NCBI GenBank assembly: GCA_039720395.1
Contig: CM077833.1
Location: 23,582,271-23,646,270, forward strand
Length of the DNA stretch: 64,000 nt
Direction of reading: 5' to 3'
Source of the DNA: Liquidambar formosana
Taxonomy: Eukaryota > Streptophyta > Magnoliopsida > Saxifragales > Altingiaceae
The stretch's first letter is position 1. The number at the start of each line of letters is the position of its first letter. Below are positions 37,453 through 49,305 of the stretch, in pieces. Below the pieces are notes generated by a model. That model worked only from the letters and a program-made list of their open reading frames with translations, was not told the origin of the DNA and did not search any database. A program made the translations under genes and the position numbers.

Positions 37453-40400
37453 ATCCCCCACAAGATTCAAAACTTAAAAAATATATAGATAAAATATTTG
37501 GGCAATTATATACTATGCAATGGGTGTAGGAATCTTTCAGACTTGAGCCTACACTTAGTGTTGACAATTTCCTTATGAAGGAATCATAGTGAACTAGGTC
37601 TTGAACTAGACCCCTTTGACCAGAATTCAACTGTCACACACACAATATTGATACATATACTTGGCGCGGGTTAGCACTATTAAAGGCCATGTGCTCGATC
37701 TTGATTCTCATGAAAGTTTTTAGAGAATAGCCCTATTCTCATAGTCGCGGCCTCACGACAACTCTCACTTAGGTGAGTCCTCCAAGGGTACATGTGACAA
37801 GTACCTCGCGGGAGAATGTCCGCCTCGGGCTCATTTAGGATATAATCCTTCCTAAACGTCACATGTCATCAGCACTATGCCATAGGAATGGGGTAGGATA
37901 GTTTTATGCACGTGTCTGCTCATAAAGAGTGCTGGAATTTGAGTCACGCAGTACGGATTGTTTTTACCACATTGAACCTTTTCCTTGGGATCTCCAATCA
38001 TAAAGGTTGGGTTACCTCCCTAGGTGACTCCCTGTGGGCTTAACCCCATTCCCCTCGACAAATCTAGGACTATATTTCCTAGATATCATTTTATGAACCA
38101 CATTGTGCGTCTCACAATTATATTGGCATCATATTTTTGTCTCCTGCATCACATAAAGCTTTACAAGCACATTAGTCAAATTTAAACAAAATAAATATGC
38201 CAATATTGCCAACATAGTGAACCTCCACAATTATGAATATTTATACTTTAATGAGTTCACAAATAACACAAATTGAAAGCCAATATAATCTCTAATAACC
38301 ATCTCATGACCAATGTATGTTTCTATCTCAAAACACATTATAAGCATGATAGCATACTAATTCTATGACTCATTAAATAAATAGAATATACATCGTCAAT
38401 ATCATACAATTTTCCATGAAAACTATCCACATAAATTATAAGATAATGTAGTTATCCAATTGATAATATATTGCTTCAAATAAAATTACTATTTTATTTC
38501 CATGTCCATACCCTTCATATGAAATTTAATAATTAAAATAGCATAAATCAGAATAGGAGCAATTTGTATCACCAATCGTGAACTCCACACTAAAATAATT
38601 TTATAATATGCTACAATGAATTTTTATTCAAATTTTAAACCCCCACATTTGAATAATTTATTTTGATTTTATGCAATCATTCACAAAGTCATTTTTCCAT
38701 ATCAAAACATGTGATTGCATTTGAAGAGCATAAACTTTATAAACAAAGAATAGCAATGACAATTAAACTAATAAACCTTATTTTGGACAAAATATTTGAA
38801 AACACAAGTTCCAATTAATTTTCATTATATCTCGTCTGGCTCAATTTTAAAAATAAAAATTTTTTATACAAAAAATAATTCACTAAATTATTTATCACTT
38901 GTATCACAAAATTTAAATTTCTTTATACTATGAAATCTTAAGAAGTTCTAATATGGATTTATCTAAAAATCACTCAAATATATATAGTCAGAAAACACAT
39001 GGAGCTATGTCACAGTTCCAATTAGTGAAGTGATCATGATTCAAGAATAATAATTTTCCAGTTGAGATAAACAATAATTAATTGAAGTAACAAGATAGTG
39101 GTTTGAAGAGACCACACCATATACGAAGGCAATAATCTAAAGGTTAAACCTCATGAGTCTGCTCACAATATTGATTATTGCATAGCTTAATTCTAGGCAA
39201 TAAAATAAAATTCAATAAATAGAATGACTGAACACCTTGAGCCTAATTATGGAAATGCACGTCAAAATAATTTGTGGACATCAAAGTTTCATATGCCAAA
39301 CAAAATTATACGTAATGTATGTTGGATAATAGAAAATATCTTATATATACGCACCTCTTTTATTGAATTTTAAAAAATTGAACACATACTGAAATTCCTT
39401 CCATCCTCGTGAATGATCTCCATTTTCCTGAATTTTCCTCCAAGCACTAGGCAACAACAATACATTATATAGGGTCAAGACTCCTTGACTAAACCAATGT
39501 CTCTTCACCTCTAAATTTGAAAGATCTCATTATCAATTTCTCTGAATCACGGAGGTTCACTTTTTGTTGCCTCCTTGGAGATAAACCTCAAATTGTCTAT
39601 CCAAATACGTTGGATGGGAGAACATGGAAAGCAATCAATAGTAGTACACTTCATTCTACATGAATGGAATAACGTGGGACCCTTAGTTAGATGATTGTAA
39701 TCCAACTTGAAGGACCGCACATACCAAAAGAAAACTAAATAATTTACTTCGAAACACGTTCGCAACCGGTGTAACCCCGTACTAATCAAAACTTATAAAA
39801 AACTCTCTTGACAATTCTTCTTAGAGGAAAGTAAAAAAGTAATGTTCATTAAGGTGTTGGCACAAGACAACCACTATAGGCATTTAAATCCTCACAAACA
39901 AGATGGCAAATAGATCATAGCAACTAAGAATTATAAAAATATAAAAATGGTACACAATCAATCTGCACTATAGCATACAAAGAAATTATGCAATGCTCCA
40001 AAAAATTATCTGACCTTATCTTAACAATACGCAAATAAAGAATCACATACCTGGATCTAGTTATGAAAAGTGATCATACATACATTTTCCAACAAATTTC
40101 AGAATATAAAATACCAACCAAAATTTTCTCTCATGAATTCTACATGGACACGTTATTTTCTCTCAGAATATAAGGTTATTGTTGGAACAATTCTACAAAC
40201 CAAAGATGTTTTCCATTCTTTTGCATCCGTTGCATATTCTAAGCCAACCATGCGATGGATTGAGACTTGAGTTGGTGATAAAAAGAAGAATCAAATGACC
40301 CATATATGTTATCTTGATATCATCATATCAAACATAAAGAAGTAAAATAATTAATTTAAGAGAATGATTTAATTTTATTGGATAATAAACATTACAATCC

Positions 40401-40812
40401 ATATTAAAATTAAACTTCGAATCCGTGTTCCTTGTGAAAGTCTAAAACATGGTTAGACTAAAGCCACTAATAGCTTGGAATGGTTCAAAACATTTTAAAA
40501 ATTAATCACAAAGTTTAACAGGTCCAACTAACTATGATATGAAAACTTTTAAAGAAAAAATGGGTACATAATATATGCAATATAAAATAAAGATTTGACC
40601 CTACACTAAGTAAAAATAGAAGCATTTAGATATAATTAAAATAGAAATTGTATAGAATGTAATATTGTGGGATTCTGTAAAGTGTAAATCCAGCCATCAA
40701 CCTTGTATCATCATGTGATATCTGGCATCACACATTAGTTAAATAATTATAACAGAGAAGCATATATGACCCGCCTCCAAAACAAAGTAATTGAGAAATA
40801 TATATATGTGTA

Positions 40813-40845
<33 letters not shown>

Positions 40846-41700
40846 CTATTGGTGGACCTATTAAACATGCTATGATGTGTAACTATTATTAACCATAAAT
40901 TTGGAAGAATTAATCCAAATTAAATAAACGACATGTAAATGATCCAAAACATAAACTCGATATAATTTTGTACTCAGAAATTCAAGATAGAGTTGCATAA
41001 CACTAACCTCGTACGGGTAAATATGAACTATTACGGGTAATACTTTGACAATACTCAAACTTACAAAGTGCTGCACCGCTTTTGAAAAACAAAGGTTAGC
41101 CCTACATCCATATTTATGTAAAGCCGAGAACACCAAACCGTAACCAAAGCAAGAAGACTCCCGTTAACATTAAACATTGGAAATTATCCAATACGCATAA
41201 CATCCGTACGTATTTTTTTTTTTAAACATGAAAACCAAATTTTCTATATTAAAACACGATAACTTTGAAATCAATTTAATAATAAAATTTTATAATATTA
41301 AGCTAATACAAATCCCTGGACTTTCTAATGGAAAAGTGAATGCTATTTTTGAAAAAACATGCTTCTTGTGAATCTGAGAACATGACAAGGAATTGCGGAT
41401 GAATTTGATGCTCAATTTATTAACATGGGAAAAGGGGTAACTAGAATGGAATTCATACAAAATTATATGCGGAACAGACATGTGACAATAACTATCGGCC
41501 AACATGTAAAAACGCACCGAAGATCCAAGAACGAGGATCGAAACCCAAACCAAGACCAAAACCAAAAATTTGCAAAGTTACCGAATCGGAATCATCCACA
41601 TCTCTTACGGTATCACCAGTAAAGATATTCAAATTTCAATTACACTGTTGATTGCGATAAAATATTAAATCTAATTGTTCACAAATATACGACTTTAGAT

Positions 41701-42398
41701 TGTTGGAACAATTCTACAATAAACAATATTGGTGATAACATAAATATGCACAATGATTTATAGAACAATATAAATATAATTTATGCAACAATAATCCATA
41801 TAGAAAGAATATGAACAGGACAAAAACAAATATAAACTATTAAATTAGTCAAAATCAAATAGTAGAAAAAGATAGAAAAATAGCCTGGAGTTGTAGAGAG
41901 GGCACGTAGTCGCTGTCCTAAAGTCGTATACGTCTCCCCACGTGCGGGTATTGGCGGTCGCATACGGCTTCCAAGATACAACCCTATTCCTCACAGGCTG
42001 TCTGATCTGTAGTGCACGCCTACAGCAGACGGGGTGCCAAGAATGTATCGAATCGCCCAAAATATATAATAGAAAAATGGTGAAGAAAGAGTAAAGAGAG
42101 TTTGATAGAAAGAAGAAAAAGATATATGTAGAGAGAAGAGTCTGTGTATATATCTGTAATGGATGAAACGTTCTGGTTAAATAGGCCCTAGAAACCTTAC
42201 AGAACGTTCGTCCATTAAAGTATATTACCGTTGGGTAATAATACCTAAATACAAGAATGGTAACTGTTGGCTCTTAAAGAAGGTAATAAACCAATGAAAT
42301 AAATTACTAAAACTGTTAAGAATATTTCAGCCAATAAAGGCAAAATATAAAGCAAATAAGTTTTGAAGCTTTCCTATTAAAACACATAAAATTTAACA
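41701..42398 (-). repeat. Right LTR (5' LTR by orientation)
   Basis: The partner of 36755-37452, of the same length. Most substitutions between the pair are transitions, as expected of methylated repeats. Confidence 0.93.
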
Positions 42399-42403
42399 CT
42401 TCT

Positions 42404-44800
42404 TTCATCCAGTTATATATACTAGTTGATGCACACGTGCGTTGCACGTGACAATATTTACATTGTAAAAAATAATTTTTAAATCAAATTTAAATTTCTA
42501 TACTCACTCATTGTTCGTCTCCTAGTACAACTCTAATTCATATAACTACCAAACTTGTTACAATCATGTAACAATTTTTTCTTCTAGATAGAATTCCTCA
42601 AATTTTAGTTTCCACACATTGCCTTTTATCTTTCTCCCACTATAACTCAAATTTATAAATTGTGATTTTTTTCACTTACATAACAAATTTTTTTTTCTTT
42701 TCCTATTTAGGTAGAATAATATTTATTTTAATTTTGCTTATTTCTCATTCCAATAAGATCGAGATGCAATATTGAAACTAACATCTAAATGGACTTAAGC
42801 CAAAAAAAAAAAAAAAAGAGGTTTGAAAGATGGCTATACAACTATAAGGAGATTCATAAACTTGCTTAACGTTACATGTGCCTATATATATTATAAGATA
42901 TAACACAAAGACTTGAAGAATTTTTGTTAAGACAATGAAGTTTTCTAAGAAAAAAACCGGCCACCAAATTAAAATTTATGTGCACCTTTGATCATCCAAT
43001 TTTAAGTACGCCCATGATCACTAAATTAAGAGAATGATAAAAATCAAGATGCACTTACAATTCATTGATCTGGAAGATCAAAAACCACTATACAACTGGT
43101 ATGCTATAATAGATTTCAAGAAACAAAATTACTGACTATAATCGATCCTATAAATGATATATATATATAAAAAAAAAAGTGAAATTTACAAGGAACAATA
43201 ACTTATAACTATGACAATGATAATTTCTTACAAACATATTTTGTTCAACAAAATATGTTTGTAATACCTAAAATATTATATAAAATATAAAAATTGTAAC
43301 GTACAAAAAATAAAGCAAATTAATCTCTTACGAAAGGAGTTTTAATCTCCAAGATTATATTACAGACATATTGAGCATATCAAAACGAAGAATCTAGAAA
43401 AGAAAAAAAAAATCGGTACCTTTTTATGACGGGTTTTTGAGTCTGTAAAGAGAGAAAAAGAGAAAGATTAAATACTCAATTTATAAGGGAGAAGAGAAAA
43501 GAATTAATGTCAAGTTGATGCACTTATACGAATTATAGTTTTTTTAGAATTCTTATTAAGGTATGTGTTTTATATTGCTATATTTCATATATATATATGC
43601 AGAATATATATATATATATGCAGAAGGGTAGTTGTATAGTTTCCTTAGATTATTAAGGTATGGGTTTGGTAGTTGTATAGTTTCCTTAGAATTTTTATTA
43701 AGGTATGTGTTTTATATCGCTATATTTCCTATATAAGCAAAAGGGTAGTTGTGTATTTAAAAATTAAAATAAGGGTATATTAGTCAATCAAAAGTTTTTC
43801 TCACATTCATCTTTTTATAGGTAGTATAGATATATATCACAATTTAATTATTTTCTCCTCCCAAAAAAATTTAATGTAATGTCTTTCAATATCCAACTTA
43901 CCTCATATTTATTCTCTATATAAAATATTTAAATATATTTATCATCTTGTGTATAATTCTACTGAATATACATGTAAAATAAATTAATAAATATTCGGGA
44001 TATTACAAGAACACTGGAAGACAAGCAAAAATATGTCCAAACAGCTTAGGTGGAGACTATTTTGCCATTGCTAACTTTGATTTGGACAGATTAAAAATAC
44101 TCAAAATTTAGCAAAAAACAGAACAGGAAACCAAAATCCTCTCCTCGATACTGACAAGAGCAAAACATGCATGTACAGACAAGGATCCTATGAAGAAATT
44201 TCATGACAGGCCCGTCACCTAGGGGACAAATTTTTTTTACAAACAGTCTTAGGCTGTAATTTTTTTTCCCCCCTCTAATTCAAGGATATGAAAATCTCGG
44301 AGTTCTTAACAATTATCTACATGTTAACTTACTTTGAGATCGTTACGGGCTTACGGCAAGTTTAGTTGGTCGGAATCGGAGAGAATTAGAATGGAATGAT
44401 TCACTATTGAAAAAATATTATTCCATTTTATTTCAATTCCCACTAGTTACATCCAAACAAACATAGCCTTAGCCGAAAGAGAAATGGATAATATAAGATT
44501 GTTGTAAAAAAACGTTTTGTATATACAAAATAGGCATCCCACGTACATTCGTGACCCATAAATAACAGTACTTAAATAATATATTTTGCTAATTGTACTT
44601 CTAATTTTTAAAGCTCAACTGCTGGGGGAATTGCAAATTGGTCTGGGTATGGGCAAAAAAATAAAAATAAATAAATAAATAAATAAAGTACAGTTCAATA
44701 CAAATGACTACAAACTTACTAGTAAATTACTACTAACTTAACTAAAATTGACTACTAACTGTAATGATTTACTCGTAGCGGGACCAATCTACTAAACAGA
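42404..44800. other. Gene-free region with unclassified repeats
   Basis: No gene was recognised. A dispersed repeat starts near 42410 (CACACGTGCGTTGCACGTG) and may end near 43830 (GGTAGTATAGATA); a diverged piece of it lies near 57065-57290. Around 43590-43760 there are internal duplications of GGGTAGTTGTATAGTTTCC. A diverged terminal-repeat pair (GTTTAGTTGG... near 44360 and ...AAACAAACATAGCC near 44455-44470) suggests a small MITE. Confidence 0.5.
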
Positions 44801-44816
44801 AACATTTAACAATTAC

Positions 44817-46235
44817 CCTGTATTTCTGCAAGCCAAGAAGGAGAGTGCTGAAACCAGTAGAAAGAACTCCAGACCATAGTGGGACATGAAACAGAATATG
44901 TAGTGCAAATGCTGTCCCAATTACTGCTAGGAATAAAATTTTTTTTTTTAAAAAAAAGAAGATGAAGTTATATATTACTTATATATAAGCCATCTATATA
45001 TGGGATAATTCAGAAATCATGCATGCCTTCGGGAATATCGGCTGCAACGACGGCAAGCTCTGCCAGCAGCCATAGGCAATACTAGCTTCACATGTTTCGG
45101 ATACTCAGCCTTGCATAGCTCTGATAGATGTTTGCCTGGAAAATGAAAAAGAAAATTAAATTAAAATAAAGAATTACCCATAGTAACTGATATTGTAATT
45201 TTAATCTAGATATTGTGTCTTTTTTTTTTTTTTTGCTTTTTTTTTTCTTGTCTTACCGGTGCTTACACCGAGATTTGCAGCGAGGGACTGGATTATGAGA
45301 GCAAAAACCAATCCCATAAGGATTACCTACAGTAACTGATAATAACAATTGACATGGTTAATGGTTAGTTCTAGTCTCTTGCATGCTAATTTTCTTATTG
45401 ATAATTTAAAACTTACCAAGTAATTAAAAGGATAAGTTACAGAAAATCTCTTAATGTTTAGTTAAAAAGAGTACAAAAGAATGTTTCTCTTTTGCTTTAA
45501 AAAAGCCGATGAATCCTGTAAATGAAAGTGATGGATGTTGATGGATTTATCGCCATTCTTTCTCTAGCATTTTTTTATTAAAAAAAAAATGGAAAAGAAA
45601 AGAAAGAAAGAAAGAAAGAATGTAGTGCTACATATATGTTCCGGTTATGAATATCGGAGAATTATCCAATATCTTGAGCATTTTTCATTGTTCTTCCTAT
45701 TACCTCATATCCATGATTAGCTCCATGCCAGCTTGTAGATCGGTTTCCACTGTTGCAACATCCATGAAAATCCTTCTAAGTCAATACCACATACACATCC
45801 ATTCACAAACAAATATATAGAGAAAGAAAGAAGGTGAGAGAGAGATACATAGAGAGAGGCTTACGGTTGCCAGGGTCGAGATAAGCGAGAGAGACGAGGA
45901 AACCAGGCCCAACATATGCTAGAAACTTTCTCCACCCTGGTTTCTAATCATCCCCAACAATCAAAACAATACACCAATTAAACCCAACTCAGAAATTGAT
46001 CTGCTCATGTCGAACAAAACATATATGGAAACTGAGAATAAATTAAGTAAAAAGAAAAAGAAGCATGACATGAGAACAGAGACCTGGTGCTTTGCGTCCT
46101 TATGATCAAAGTCTTTGTTGTTGTGACTAGTAATATTGGACGGTGCGGATACATTGACAGACACTATGCGGTTGCTCCCTCTGCCCCTTGGTGGTGGACC
46201 ACTACCACTCACTCCCTGTTGCTGCTGCAGGCTTC

Positions 46236-46239
<4 letters not shown>
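44817..46239 (-). pseudogene. NRAMP copy B, exons 1-6 only, dead
   Basis: A 3'-truncated NRAMP copy with exons 46239-46084, 45943-45865, 45749-45704, 45335-45257, 45135-45027 and 44923-44817. DPGN is kept at the end of exon 2. Three clear lesions exist: exon 3 has a 5-bp insertion (CATGG, 46 nt instead of 41); exon 4 has TGG changed to TAG (45329-45327); exon 5 has a 4-bp insertion (CTAG, 109 nt instead of 105). Exon 6 lacks one Leu codon. Exons 7-13 are missing; the DNA downstream is repeat-rich. The intron 5 donor is GC, as in copies 1 and C. Confidence 0.92.

Positions 46240-46277
<38 letters not shown>
46240..46277 (+). repeat. (CT)n tract abutting the ATG of copy B
   Basis: About 18 CT units on the plus strand, read as (GA)n directly before the ATG on the coding strand. 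A matching but shorter tract lies at the same place in copy C (54285-54310). Confidence 0.9.
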
Positions 46278-46280
<3 letters not shown>

Positions 46281-46314
46281 CTGCAACTTAAATGACTTGG
46301 TTCACGAGCTCCAG

Positions 46315-46322
46315 TATTTATT
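46315..46322 (-). promoter_or_regulatory. Degenerate TATA box of NRAMP copy B
   Basis: The minus strand reads GCACAATAAATACTGGAGCT, where copy C has GCACTATAAATACAGGAGCT at the matching place. The T to A change removes the canonical TATA core. The downstream sequence (AACCAAGTCATTTAAGTT) is shared by B and C, so the two promoters are related by descent. Confidence 0.6.
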
Positions 46323-46348
46323 GTGCATGGGGGTGAACTCTCAAATTA

Positions 46349-46503
46349 GGAGAAAACTTAGGTGAGACCGTCTCACCACCAGACCAGTCACTCACAGTCA
46401 TGCAATCAATCTGTTGTGGTGGATCCATAAGAGATTGATCCATGACTGTGAGTGACTGGTCTCACAGCCACGGTGGTGAGACGGTCTCATCCAAGTTCTC
46501 TCC
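46349..46503. mobile_element. 155-bp foldback MITE upstream of copy B
   Basis: The long inverted repeats start GGAGAAAACTTAGGTGAGAC on the left and are almost fully complementary to the right half. The 8-bp duplication TCAAATTA flanks it at 46341-46348 and 46504-46511, which points to the hAT superfamily by size. It lies just upstream of the copy B promoter. Confidence 0.85.
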
Positions 46504-46511
46504 TCAAATTA

Positions 46512-48777
46512 ATTGTGGCATCAATAACAGCTCCTTAGCAACCAAAAAAAACCAAAAAAAAGAAAAGAAAAAGACAGCTTGCCAGTCCATCCCACTCGCC
46601 CAAATGGTGAAATGGCTGTCACTCACCCTACGTCTGGTTGAGGGGAAAAGAGGAGGGAAGGAAGGGGAGGAATTGGGATAGTTGTGTGTATATGTTTGGT
46701 TGAGGGGAATGGGGGAAGGAAGGAACAGGGGAGGGAAGGGGCAAGTCCTTTCATTTTTAACTTTTTGGAGTACTCTCAAAAGTTGGGGAGAAAAGGGGAA
46801 TTGGTCTTAAAAGACACATTTATTCCTATGCTTATTGTAATTTATTACTACTACTACTACATATTTAAGGGTAAATAATAAAATTAATATCTATTCTTTC
46901 CATTCCTTCATCTATATCAAACACACAGGAAGGAAGGAAGTTACCTTTCCTTCCATTTTCCATCCATCAAACCAAACACATATAATAAAAAAAAAAGGTT
47001 TCCTTTCCCTAGGATGGAAAGTCCATTCATTTCATCCTTCCTTCCTTCCTTCTTTCCATCCTTCCTATCAAACATAGCCTCAGAGCAATGCCGATAGGAC
47101 ACTATTCAATAGAAAATACCAAATAGATTAATATATATATGATAATAATTGAAATAACATTGACAATTTTTTTTTTGGATAAATAACACATTGTATTGAT
47201 CAAAGAAAAAATACAAATTAGACAAGAAATCCAACCAAAAAGCCAAACATAGCAGAATGCTAAACACTGACAATTGATACTCAACATATAGAAATAATGT
47301 CCATCTCTCTGATCTGACGCTCTTATATTTCTAGATTTTTGTTTTTGTTTTTATTTTTTATTTTTTATAAAAATAGTTATATGAATATAGTACGTACCCA
47401 TGTCCCCACTTCAACCTTTTCTATTTTAGTTTGTTAAATTTAACCAAAGGACTGTAACTCGACTGATATCAAGAAAGCAATTATACATTCAGGGAAGGGA
47501 TTTAGTCGAAGTGCGTGTAAATTGATTCGAACATTTTAACTATCAAATTAAAAAATAAAATAATAATAATAATTTTTTTTAAAAAATGAATAAAAAAGAA
47601 AGAGCTGTAATGTCTTTTAAGTTTATCATGGAAAAAGTATTTAAAATAACATATGTTTCTTGTTGATGATTTTGTACTGAAAACCCATGGATATTCCGTA
47701 TTAAATAAAGTGAAAGTTACCATCTTCAAATTAGAAGAGACATGGCCGCCATTTTACTTTAGAGTTCCATTATTACTTTTAGCAACGAGGGACATTTGCA
47801 TACATGCCCCAACATCTGCGCCGATGTCCTTTAATGGGCACGTCTGTCCTAAGAAGAAAGCATTTTCTTTTTGCTTAATGTGAGAAAAGTTTCCTAGGTT
47901 TCCGGTGCTGCATATAAACTTTTAATTTCTTGTATAACTTATATCAGCTCCATATAGCAGGGGTTATATCGGATGCATTAATTCAATGTATCCCATAATC
48001 TACTAATGCAGTAATGCACGATGTATAATTCTCAATGCACGTGTTAATATAAATTATATCAACACGTACTTATTTAAATGCTCATAACTGAGCACTCAAA
48101 TATCTAGCTCAAATGAGTATTATTGGATGATGGGCAATCTTATAGGATTTAGAGTGCATGTGGAGATGAATCTGTTTCATTGAATGCTCATAATTGATCA
48201 ATCAAATATCTATTATTACGAAGTATAAGTTATTATTATTATTATTTTATTTGTTTCCTCTTGATGGCTTAGCCTTTTGGATCCACTATCTTCCAAGCAT
48301 TTATGCGGCCGTTTGAAACTGAAAGCGAGAAGAGTTGTAGTTGTTTTCTTGATGTATCGTCTGCCGCACTGTAGTCAATGTGGTATGGACCGCATGGCAG
48401 GCTGGTCTCTGAATAATGATACAAAAAAAAGGGAAAAAAAAAAGTGTAAAATGATTTTTTTTTAGCTCTCAATAGGTGCACTCACCTAAATACTTTGGTT
48501 AGACAAAAAATACTAAACAGTCCAACTTTTTACCTAAAATTGTTTGCCTAATTGATATGACAATTGATATAATATTTTATAGAATAATTTATTTGTTCAA
48601 TTGATGTGACAATTGACGTAAAATGTCACAACAATTGTTGATCGTGGGAAACACAAAGCAAATAAAGCTTTTCACAAAACCATAAGTTAGAAAGCCCATG
48701 AAACTTACATTAGAACACTAGAAACATGCAAACAACAGAACACTCTATCTTGGTGTCACAAGTGATCTGAAAACACC
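46512..48777. other. Gene-free region between NRAMP copies B and C
   Basis: No gene was recognised. A pair of ends around 46630-46730 (GGTTGAGGGGAA, repeated) and 47030-47080 (CTTCCTTCC...CAAACATAGCC) suggests another MITE. A retroposon-like tail (GACAAGAAATCCAACC near 47220) resembles one near 3895. Short repeats with AACTTATATCA occur near 47935-48065. Confidence 0.5.
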
Positions 48778-49267
48778 CTACTCCGGTAGTGGGATATCGG
48801 CGAGATCCTCTCTATAAGGTACATGGTCCAACTCGAACGCCCCTTCGGATTTGCTTAACCCAATTTCCATGTGGGTTTGGGCATTTGGATCGTTCTTTGT
48901 TGGATCGATGAAGGTAATGGCAACGTCTTTTCGAAAGGTGAGATAGATGATGGCAAGGATATAGATGGCCATGCAGGGGAACACTATGATCCCAATGAAA
49001 ATATTTGCAACTTTGGGTAAATTGTTGTGAATAATCCAACCCACAAAGCCTGTGCTTAGGTAATAGATGTTGATGCCCATGATTCCCAGCCCTAGGATCC
49101 ATGAGATTACAATAATCTGTAAACATATATCATTGGTAGATGATTAGTTCCGAAAGAATTAAACATTAGGTTTGCAACCAAATTTTAGTCCATTATTATG
49201 ACAAAGTAAATACAACTTAATTACATATATAGGTTAGATTAGGGGTTCCAACCCCTCCCATTGTACC

Positions 49268-49305
<38 letters not shown>

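Larger units (their letters stand above)
36755..42398 (-). mobile_element. LTR retrotransposon without coding region
   Basis: The LTRs at 36755-37452 and 41701-42398 are both 698 bp, start TGTTGGAAC and end TTTAACA, and show about 15 substitutions and 4 one-base indels by eye (about 2%). The perfect 5-bp target duplication CTTCT lies at 36750-36754 and 42399-42403. The 4.25-kb interior has no gag, protease, integrase or reverse transcriptase, so the element is non-autonomous (LARD-like). The minus-strand orientation rests on a polypurine tract next to the left LTR (GTGGGGGAT on the minus strand, near 37461-37453). No clear primer-binding site was found. Confidence 0.92.

Noticed and set aside
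37680..37862. Possible coding relic inside the LTR retrotransposon
   Set aside because: GC-richer than its surroundings, but only 60 codons and no match to gag, integrase or reverse transcriptase motifs that I know.
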